From positions 567,092,880 to 567,156,879 of the forward strand of contig NC_053037.3 in NCBI RefSeq assembly GCF_002575655.3: a stretch of 64,000 bases of DNA, given 5' to 3'. A model generated the notes under the pieces. That model did no database searches, was not told where the DNA came from, and was given only the letters and a program-made list of their open reading frames with translations. Shown piece by piece: positions 54,504-64,000 of the stretch (within the stretch, counting starts at the first letter, position 1; each line of letters begins with the position of its first letter). The position numbers and the translations under genes are program-made. The stretch is from Aegilops tauschii subsp. strangulata. Lineage: Eukaryota > Streptophyta > Magnoliopsida > Poales > Poaceae.

Positions 54504-57500
54504 TGTGACGCCCCCGATTCAATCGTACACTAATCATACACGCAAACGTGTATGATCAAGATCAGGGACTCACGGGAAGATATCACAACACAACTGTAAA
54601 AGTAAAATAAGTCATACAAGCATCATAATACAAGCAAGGGGCCTCGAGGGCTCGAATACAAGTGAGATACAAATCGAAAGAGGCGCAGGCCTCCTGCCTG
54701 GGATCCTCCTAAACTACTCCTGGTCGTCGTCAGCGGGCTGCACGTAGTAGTAGGCACCTCCGGTGTAGTAGGAGTCGTCGTCGACCGTGGCGTCTGGCTC
54801 CTGGGCTCCAGCATCTGGTTGCGACAACCTGGTAGAATGGAGAGGGGGGAAAAGAGGGAGAAAAGCAACCGTGAGTACTCATCCAAAGTACTCGCAAGAA
54901 AGGATCTACACTACATATGCAGGGGTATATGGGTAAAGGGCCATATCGGTGGACTGAACTGCAGAAGGCCAGAATAAGTGGGGGATAGCTAATCCTGTTG
55001 AAGACTACGCTTCTGGCTACCTCCATCTTGCAGCATGTAGGAGAGAGTAGATGGTAAGTTCACCAAGTAGCATCGCATAGCATAATCCTACCCGGCGATC
55101 CCCTCCTCGTCGCCCTGTTAGAGAGCGATCACCGGGTTATATCTGGCACTTGGAAGGGTGTGTTTTATTAAGTATCCGGTTCTAGTTGTCATAAGGTCAA
55201 GGTACAACTCCGGGTCGTCCTTTTACCGAGGGACACGGCTATTCAAATAGATAAACTTCCCTGCAGGGGTGTACCACATAAGCCAACACGCTTTATCCCA
55301 TTTAGCCGGACACACTTTCCTGGGTCATGCCCGGCCTCGGAAGATCAACACGTCGCAACCCTACCTAGGCACAACAGAGAGGTCAGCACGCCGGTCTAAT
55401 CCTAAGCGCGCATGGGTCTGGGCCCATCGCCCATTGCACACCTGCACGTTCCGTGGGCGGCCGGAAGTAGACCTCGCGACCTCCATTACAAAGGAAGTCA
55501 CGTTACGCGGTCCAATCTGGCGCGTGCCGCTCAGTCGCTGAGGCCACGAAGGCTTCGGCTGATACCACGACGTCGAGTGCCCATATCTTTCCCACGTAGT
55601 TGGTTAGTGCGTATAGACCAAATGGCCAGACTCAGATCAAATACCAAGATCTCGTTAAGTGTGTTAATTGATGTAACCACGGACACCGACCAGGGCCTCG
55701 CCCACCTCTCTCCTAGGCGGTCTCAACCTGCCCTGTCGCTAAGCAAAGATCCACCCAAAGGGCCGTCGGGACAAAGGTCCTTTCAGCCCCCAATCCGTGA
55801 ATCACTCGCGGGTGCTCCATGAGCCGACCCGACTTTAGTCACTACATGTATCATGTATAAAGTATATAGTATAAACCCATGATCACCTCCCAAGTGATCA
55901 CCGCCCGATATTATAGCACAGCAGATGGACAAGAATGTAGGGCCATATATGGAATACTAGCATCCTATACTAAGCATGTAGGATTGCAGGTAAAGGTAAC
56001 AACAGTAGTAGCAAGGACATGCTATGTATCAGGAAAGGATTAACGAAAAGCAGTAACATGCTACACTACTCTAATGCAAGCAGTATAGAGAAGAATAGGC
56101 GATATCTGGTGATCAAGGGGGGGCTTGCCTGGTTGCTCTAGCAAGAAGGAGGGGTCGTCAACAGCGTAGTCGGTCGGGGCACCAGCAGCGGCGTCGGTCT
56201 CGTAGTCTACCGGGGAGAAGAGGGGGAAGAAACAATGAATACAATGCAAACAGAAGCATGACGGTGAATGACATGACAATGCGCGGTGCTAGGTGTGCCC
56301 TAACGCGGTAGGAGGTGATACCGGTGAAGGGGGGAAACATCCGGGAAAGTATCCCCGGTGTTTCGCGTTTTCGGACAGATGAACCGGAGGGGGAAAGTTG
56401 CGAGTTTGCTATGCTAGGGATGTGTGGTGGACGAACGGGCTGTGTATCCGGACTCGTCTCGTCGTTCTGAGCAACTTTCATGTACAAAGTATTTTCATCC
56501 GAGTTACGGTTTATTTTCTATGATTTATCAAAGTTTTATGCAGTTTTGACATTTATTCTATTATCTAAATCAGACATTATCCAGAACAGGGCAAGGTGAT
56601 GTCAGCATGACATCACCACGACGTCAGCAGGTCAAACCCAGCTGACCAGAGTCAAAGTTGGACTGTGGGTCCCGTGGGACCCACCTGTCATAGACTAACA
56701 TGTTAATTTGGTTTTAATTAAGCAGGATTAATTGATTAGGTTAATTAAACACAGTTAATTATGTTAATTAATTTAGTTAATTAATTAATTAATACTTGTA
56801 TTTATTATTATTTTTAATTCTTTTTTATATTTTTTTAATGTTCTACGGTTTGGACCCCACATGTGTGTGGCCCAGGGCCTTAACGGGCACATGGGAAGCG
56901 GGCGCTGGGCGCTGCGATACGGGCGATGCTGGGCGTCGGGCACTAGCCCGGCAGGGCACTCGCCCAGGCCATCCGCGGCGCAGTGGGGTGCCGGCGGGTG
57001 TGGCTGCGGCTGCCGAAGCAGTAGCAGCAAGGGAGCGGCGCGAAGGGGAGTGGCCCGGGGGGGGACGGGATGCGGCAGAGCAGAGGCGAGCGAGGTCAGG
57101 GCGGGGTCGGCTGGCGGAGGCGGGCTCGAGCAGTTGGTAGCAGCGGCAAAAGGGGGGCGCCGGCGGCAGCTAAAGCAGCAGCGGGGGAGGTGCGCGCCGA
57201 CGGGCGCAGGAGCGAGGCGAGGAGGGCCGCGGGTGCAAGCACAGGGTGCGGTCGGCAGGGGGCCGCGGGCGCCGTTTCAAGGGGCGCGACGAGCTGCGGG
57301 CGGTTGCCGCGTGGTTGAGCGTGAGCGCGGTGACCGTAGGGAGGGAAGATGGGGTCGGACGGGGAGGTCCTCACCGGCCCTGTAGTTTTGCAACGGTATG
57401 CTCGATGGAGGGGCCGGAGATGCGTTTCCGGCGACGTGCGATGGATGGCGACGTCGGGGGCCCTTTCCGATCCAGGAACGGGGAGGAGGGTGAGGACGAC

Positions 57501-58249
57501 GGCGAGCGACGGGCGGGGCGGCGCCGGTGATGCGTCGAGGAGGCGGGGTCCTGATGTGGATCGAGGGGGCGAAGGAGTGAGGCGATGGCGTCTGGGGCCC
57601 GCTGCCTCGACCTAGATGCGATCGGGGGGGGAAGAGGAGCGAGGGGATCGTTTCCCCGATCCAGATTGGATCGGGAAGGGGGAGGAGAGAACGAGGGAGT
57701 GGGGGAAGTGGTGCGGTTAGGGGGGTTAGGATTTCGGCACCAGGGGATAAGGGGGTGGGGCGTCGGCTGGGCCGGCAGACTGGTTGGGTGGGATGGCCCG
57801 AGGCCCATGGGGAGCGGGGGGGGGGGGGGTTCTTTGCTTTTCTATTTATTTTAGTTACACATTAATTTTAATTTAGTAAAATATATCTATAGCCCCTAAA
57901 ATAATGTTTCAGAACAATACACTACTATAAAAAGTTTTTCCCTGATATAAAATAGTTTAGTATTTTATAAAATACCTAAGGCGTTCAAATAGTTGTTTTG
58001 CCAATGTTTAAATCATTTTAGTGCTTTTAATCTTTTTAAAAAAATGTGGTTCCTCCACCATTATGACTTAGGATTGATTTGTCCCATTTTGGACATTTTA
58101 GTTTTAACGTTTGAAAATTTTACCGTTTGACTTGATTTTGAATTTAAATTTGAATCGGTCTCGAACTAACACGAGATTAGCAACAGTAACCATCGTGACG
58201 TGGCATCATTAACAGAGGTTTACTGTAGCTTAACTACCCGGGCGTCACA
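54504..58249 (-). repeat. 3' LTR of the LARD, copy B
   Basis: 3746 bp. The terminal G-run near 57817-57830 has 14 G. The TTAATTAA-rich and GC-rich blocks are as in copy A. Confidence 0.92.
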
Positions 58250-61200
58250 ATTCTCCTCCACTACAAGAAATCTCGTCCCGAGGTTAAGAGGGGAGTAAGG
58301 GGGAAAGTTCTGGTTACGATATTCTAACGGATCTTCTCGAAGAAGTTAATCCTTTCGTTGATGTCTTCAATTCTTTATTCCAATGTATCATGATGAAGTT
58401 GTCGTCCTTTCTTCGGGAACTCCATCATACTTACGAAAGGATAAGGGGGCATTACGGAAAAACGGACCGCTACAATGTTTGCTTATCTAGTAGATAACAT
58501 CGGGGAAGGTGGCAGAAGTAACCCTTGAATTGAAACTTAAGACATTATCAAGAGCAAAGTGAGTAGATATTATGGGAAGTTTCAAGCCGGCAGGCAATCG
58601 ATCGATGCCTGAAACAGGGCGTGAAAGGGGTTCAAAGCAACGGGAATAAGTGTTGTGTCTCACACCAAAATTTATGATCTCTTGGAAGGTGGCTCGCAGA
58701 TTACCTACGAAACCAATAGTAAGGGATAACTTTGTGAACAAGGTGTACAGGAGAGTCAGGTTTTGATCCTGTGGAACTGTGAGTTATGGGCCCACCATGT
58801 GGTTAAAAGTAGGAAGGTCAGTGACATCTTGCATGATCATGTAAGCAAGGCATGTCAGAGAATAGTCTGTCGGTTATGTCGGCAACAACATCGGTACCAA
58901 GGGCGAGGGACGAAGAGAACCATTTTCCTGCTCGTTTGAACGAGGCGGACCAGTAGGCAAGGTTCTCGTCCATCGGTGGTTACCGGAATGTCATCAACAA
59001 ATGCAACAGGGTCTTACTGACACGGTTGTACACCAAGGTGTTTACATAAGCAGGAGAAAATTACTGCTTAGATCATATAGATCACCAGAAAGGTTAAACA
59101 AATCAATGAAAAGCAAAGGTGACCATCAGATTAAACAGAACAATGGAAAGGTAAATGTGTTTAAACACATGTTTCAGGGATATATCCTTCCCAAGGACAA
59201 GCAGAGCATGATATCCATGACAGGATAGAAAGTAGATAACTGTTTAGGTAAGGGGAGAGGAATTTCATGACATAACCCAAACATCGGTATTTGGATAATG
59301 GACAAAGAAAATTTAGCATTGTTCTTCAAGTGCTCTTATTGAAAATCAGAGTACCACAGACATGCTTCGAGGTAGCATTGGCATGGTCTTCAAGCAAAGG
59401 TCAGACTTTGGATACAAAGGATCCATCGGAAACAACTTATAGAATAAGTCTTACAATTTCCTCATGGAAAAATGGATAACCTTGCTGAAAAGGAATCTAT
59501 AACAATAGGGCCTCCGGCCAGGCGTGCTAGGCACGACATCACCTTACCGGGTCACATAAAGACCAGTGTTATATCTCTTGGAAATATGTTCCAACCATCA
59601 TATCAGACCGAGATTCAGTTCTGATTGGTGGCAGGATACCTAGGAAGAAAAGGTGCAACATAATTGACGAGATGACAATGTAAGATTCTCGGGAAATGAA
59701 CTATGGAGCGAGTTCCGACACACGAGTTCATCATTAAACCAAGGAGTGGTGAGGAGGTGGCTGATTTACTCAGCGACAATTCATTGAGATTTTCAAAAGA
59801 TGGATTTCCACACTTATGTGAACAAGGAGATAACATTTGTCAGGTCAAATGATATAATGAGGTATGCTGGAGGAAAACATACACAGTTAAACATTGGTTG
59901 AAAGATGCACCCGAAATATGGGCTTAGGTAGCATGATCAATGTTAGAATGGTGATCCGATAACCAATGGTCTAAGAATGAAATATTGACCATTAACTTCA
60001 AAGCAATAGGGTTGCTAGAAGTTTTGAAGTCGCACATCATTGTTCGATTGTCGGTTTTCCGGTATGAAATAACACGGGGACCAAGGAATGAACGGATATG
60101 GCAAAAGGTATCACCTGCATCAAGAATTCTTAAGAGGTGGTGAAATTCTCACGACATTCTTGACATAAAAGATGGCAATACTCCAAGGTAAAGAAGAACA
60201 AATGCTGGATAGCGAGGATCTCAAGGTATAACACAAGACACGAACAAGTTTGTGTTGAACGGAAGGCAATCGAGTGGTCGATTATAACACAAATCATCGA
60301 GGGCAAGGATGGTATTTCTCATCATGAATTCAATTGATATCCTTGAGGAGCTTGGAATGTTGATGATGATCATGACACATTTGTCGAGAGGTTTCATGAA
60401 GATATAATCGCTCATCGGCGAAATCAAGTCAAAGGAATGATGAAGCAAGAGGTTATTGGAACCATGGGTACGACACAAACTCGAAACCAAGCTTGTTGTT
60501 CAAGGTGGAATGATAAGACAAGGAAATCAATGCAAGCTTAGCTCAGTGTCAAAAATTGTGTTCCGGGAAGAAGGACCGGGTAGCACAGTTAAGATTTAGC
60601 ACAATAATGATATAGCCGATCAGGCTAGGAATGACATGATCAGGTACAAACTCAGAAGTAAAGAATATTAGTAAGAGTTGTTGAACCGTAATGCGGACTC
60701 GGTTCAGTTATCGGTGCCTTTGAGTGTTTAAAAACTCGGAGCCCGTGAGAAATTGGAATCGGTGAGGATGTAGTACTTGATGAAGAACTCATAAGAGGTT
60801 ATGCAGTTCTGTGATAATCTCGAGATACCAGGGGGTAATACTCGACGACAGATCAAAATAGAGGTTGGACTGGGTATTGTTCTGCAGAAGACAAGTGCTT
60901 AAACTTGCACGAGAAATGGTATTTAAAAGAGAACATGGTTGGAACCACGATTGCAAAATGCCAGATCCCAGATATAAGATAAACTTATACCAAGGAAATA
61001 TTTATTTGAAGAGAAGCTTTAATGATACGATCTACATCGTTTCCATGGGCATGAACACAAAGTTCAAGGTCAACTCCCACTTCTCCAATGCATAACCTTT
61101 CATCCACTTCTCACTTTCGAAGAAGTTGTAGTGTTGAAATTTTATCTGGCAAAATACCAGAATAGTATGACTCGTGAAAACTTTCGAGTTCACACATATT

Positions 61201-62423
61201 AAGGAAGGCATAGGTTCAACCCGTCAGGGTATCGTGGAAACATATACCACAAACTTCGGAGTAAATAATACAAGCTCGAAAGTAGAGTATGATTATCAAA
61301 GCAGAGGATACAAATTACCAAAGGCATTATATACCCATGGAAATGCTCACAAGGTTTTTGAATATGAAGGATATTATCGGATAAAATCCAACAAAGGATC
61401 CGGTGGTCTTCAAGGGATCTGATGTGAGCATCGGTACTCAACCAGAGGAAGAAAGGATGCAAGGAGATCAGACTATAGAAACAACTGACTAATTCAAAGC
61501 TGAAATGCAAAGGAATTATGAACTTCAAATCAAGGGATCAGAAGCAAAACACTCTGATCAAGGATGGATAAGTTGAGTAGGCTTAGGGGTACAATCGATG
61601 GCAATTTGATTGGTTGAGATCCAGCTCATGTTTAATATGACGTCTGAGCCGGAAGGATGAATTTTAGGATCTGATTGAGGATTGCGAGCATTCGTAACAT
61701 ATCGAATCAAGGGACTCGAAATGATAATGACAAATGATGCTAATGAATATTGCTAGTCATATGGAACGCAACCATAATGCAAGCAGACAAGTATTTGCAG
61801 AGTAATGGCGGGCAGAGATTTATCAAAAGATCAGATAGTATTTCAAGGTGTCTTGTGAATCATATGAACAATGGGGGAAGAGCGGATACTCTGTAAGTGC
61901 GAGGAATTATCCGTAGAGGGTATTCATGTGGCAAGAACTGCAATGCAGTAGGCACAAAGTATTCTCAGATCAAATAGAGATAATTTCGGGGTATCTTGTA
62001 ATAACAAGATCAACTGAGAACAAAAGTAAGAACAACAGGTGTATGTATTTATCCATAGGGATATTTCGGTGGTAGGGAATTGCAAAAGAAGTGGGCACAA
62101 AGTCTCGAGAGAACTTTAGAGAGTATCTTCGGAATCTTCTGGTGCAGCAAGCGACCATCTGGAGTGAGGGCTCTCCGGGAGAAAGTATTTTCGAGAACCT
62201 AAAGTTAGTTTTGTTTTTAGCAAAATCATTTAACCCGAATAGAAGAGAGATCAGAGTCCCAGAGTATAGGTTGACGAATAAAAGATCCTAATACCACCCA
62301 ATGGCGACGTGGGCCCGTAAGCCACACAGCCATGTTAGTAAAAGTTTTGCAATTAATAGACTCGAGTTCGGCCAAGGAGTGTGGAAGGGGGATTCCTACA
62401 GGCAGTCGACTCTGATACCAACT
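58250..62423 (-). other. Non-coding internal domain of the LARD, copy B
   Basis: 4174 bp, about ten substitutions and one one-base insertion relative to 27539-31711. No retrotransposon protein motif is seen. Confidence 0.8.
62403..62423 (-). promoter_or_regulatory. Primer binding site of the LARD, copy B
   Basis: The minus strand reads AGTTGGTATCAGAGTCGAC next to the LTR end, identical to copy A. Confidence 0.85.
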
Positions 62424-64000
62424 TGTGACGCCCCCGATTCAATCGTACACTAATCATACACGCAAACGTGTACGATCAAGATCAGGGACTCACGGGAAGA
62501 TATCACAACACAACTCTAAAAATAAAATAAGTCATACAAGCATCATAATACAAGCCAGGGGCCTCGAGGGCTCGAATACAAGTGCTCGATCATAGACGAG
62601 TCAGCGAAGCAACAATATCTGAGTACAGACATTAGTAAACAAGTTTGCCTTAAGAAGGCTAGCACAAACTGGGATACAGATCGAAAGAGGCGCAGGCCTC
62701 CTGCCTGGGATCCTCCTAAACTACTCCTGGTCGTCGTCAGCGGGCTGCACGTAGTAGTAGGCACCTCCGGTGTAGTAGGAGTCGTCGTCGACGGTGGCGT
62801 CTGGCTCCTGGGCTCCAGCATCTGGTTGCGACAACCAGGTAGAATGGAGAGGGGGAAAAGAGGGAGAAAAGCAACCGTGAGTACTCATCCAAAGTACTCG
62901 CAAGCAAGGATGTACACTACATATGGAGGGGTATATGGGTAAAGGGCCATATCGGTGGACTGAACTGCAGAATGCCAGAATAAGTGGGGGATAGCTAATC
63001 CCGTCGAAGACTACGCTTCTGGCCACCTCCATCTTGCAGCATGTAGGAGAGAGTAGATGGTAAGTTCACCAAGTAGCATCGCATAGCATAATCCTACCCA
63101 GCGATCCCCTCCTCGTCGCCCTGTTAGAGAGCGATCACTGGGTTATATCTGGCACTTGGAAGGGTGTGCTTTATTAAGTATCCGGTTCTAGTTTTCATAA
63201 GGTCAAGGTACAACTCCGGGTCGTCCTTTTACCGAGGGACACGGCTATTCGAATAGATAAACTTCCCTGCAGGGGTGCACCACATAACCCAACACACTTG
63301 GTCCCATTTGGCCGGACACACTTTCCTGGGTCATGCCCGGCCTCGGAAGATCAACACGTCACAACCCTACCTAGGCACAACAGAGAGGTCAGCACGCCGG
63401 TCTAATCCTAAGCGCGTAGGGGTCTGGGCCCATCGCCCATTGCACACCTGCACGTTGCGTGGGCGGCCGAAAGCAGACCTAGCAACCTCCATTACAAAGG
63501 AAGTCACGTTACGCGGTCCAATCTGGCGCGCGCCGCTCAGTCGCTGACGTCACGAAGGCTTCGGCTGATACCACGACGTCGAGTGCCCATATCTTTCCCA
63601 CGTAGTTGGTCAGTGCGTATAGACCAAATGGCCAGACTCAGATCAAATACCAAGATCTCATTAAGTGTGTTAATTGATGTAACCGCGGACACCGACCAGG
63701 GCCTGGCCCACCTCTCTCCTAAGCGGTCTCAACCTGCCCTGTCGCTCCGCCACAAAGATCGACCCAAAGGGCCGTTGGGACAAAGGTCCTTTCAGCCCCC
63801 AATCCGTGAATCACTCGCGGGTGCTCCACGAGCCGACCCGACTTTAGTCACCACATGTATCATGTATAAAGTATATAGTATAAACCCATGATCACCTCCC
63901 AAGTGATCACGGCCCGATAGTATAGCACAGCAGACGGACAAGAATGTAGGGCCATAGATGGAATACTATCATCCTATACTAAGCATGTAGGATTGCAGGT
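62424..64000 (-). repeat. 5' LTR of the LARD, copy B (partial)
   Basis: This starts TGTGACGCCC and contains the ~91-bp segment missing in the other LTR. It is cut by the window edge. Confidence 0.92.

Larger units (their letters stand above)
43517..64000 (+). repeat. 30.7-kb tandem duplication, copy B (cut by window end)
   Basis: This matches 12795 to about 33288 with an offset of 30722 at the left, 30713 at the LARD left end and 30712 at the LARD primer binding site. The small offset changes reflect short indels. Private differences in B include two stop codons in Copia pol, a 3-bp deletion in reverse transcriptase, and single-base changes spread throughout. This spread argues against a simple assembly duplication. 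Confidence 0.95.
54504..64000 (-). mobile_element. Sukkula-like LARD, copy B (cut by window end)
   Basis: The left LTR (54504-58249) carries the same 91-bp deletion as in copy A. It is preceded by the same ATACA (54499-54503). It is followed by the polypurine tract (minus strand, 58262-58250), the non-coding internal domain (58250-62423), the primer binding site (62403-62423) and the first 1577 bp of the right LTR. The LARD was therefore in place before the duplication. Confidence 0.92.

Noticed and set aside
43517..64000. Copy B as a pure assembly artefact
   Set aside because: Differences, including private stops and indels, are spread over the copy and the junction lies precisely on a transposon tip. 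An allelic mis-join cannot be fully excluded without reads.

Overview
The window is nuclear DNA of a Triticeae grass (wheat, Aegilops, rye or barley type). Almost all of it is nested transposable elements of families typical of that tribe: an Angela/WIS/BARE1-like Copia element, a Sabrina/WHAM-like Gypsy deletion derivative, a small-LTR Copia element, a Sukkula-like large retrotransposon derivative (LARD), a CACTA DNA transposon and Stowaway-type MITEs. The only gene that looks intact is a three-exon alpha/beta-hydrolase of the plant methylesterase (SABP2/PIR7) family, and it is present twice.

Layout. 1-9665: an Angela-like Copia element on the minus strand, cut by the left window edge. Its coding region carries several stops and frameshifts, and its leader is split by a nested Gypsy derivative (2521-7296, target duplication GTCAC). 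9666-12794: low-copy-looking DNA with a broken F-box/FBD gene (10493-11475) and a degenerate CATGGCAA-rich array. 12795-43516: copy A of a 30.7-kb tandem duplication. In order it holds the methylesterase gene (exons 15054-14665, 13863-13726, 13560-13267), a Copia element with 139-bp LTRs (15729-20645), repetitive DNA (20646-23790), a complete LARD (23791-35549, target duplication ATACA), an LTR-like remnant (35555-36238) and a CACTA element (36239-43516) whose left tip is missing. 43517-64000: copy B, collinear with 12795 to about 33288, running off the right edge inside the LARD.

The most notable structure is the duplication. Copy B begins at exactly the base after the CACTA terminus (43516/43517), and the sequence matching it in copy A starts at 12795 in unrelated DNA. 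This is the signature expected if a CACTA end inserted into a site about 30.7 kb away on the sister chromatid, i.e. alternative transposition, which is known for maize Ac/Ds. By eye the copies differ by roughly 0.2-0.5%, so the event is recent. The methylesterase coding exons are identical in the two copies. The Copia pol gene has gained two stops in copy B only.

The CACTA element carries a TNP2-type transposase (one frameshift near its C-terminus), a small upstream gene for a coiled-coil protein with a C-terminal membrane segment (decayed), and a 129-nt hairpin (37202-37330) with the shape of a plant microRNA precursor. Family names for the repeats come from memory of their typical termini and are hedged. 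No database search was possible.
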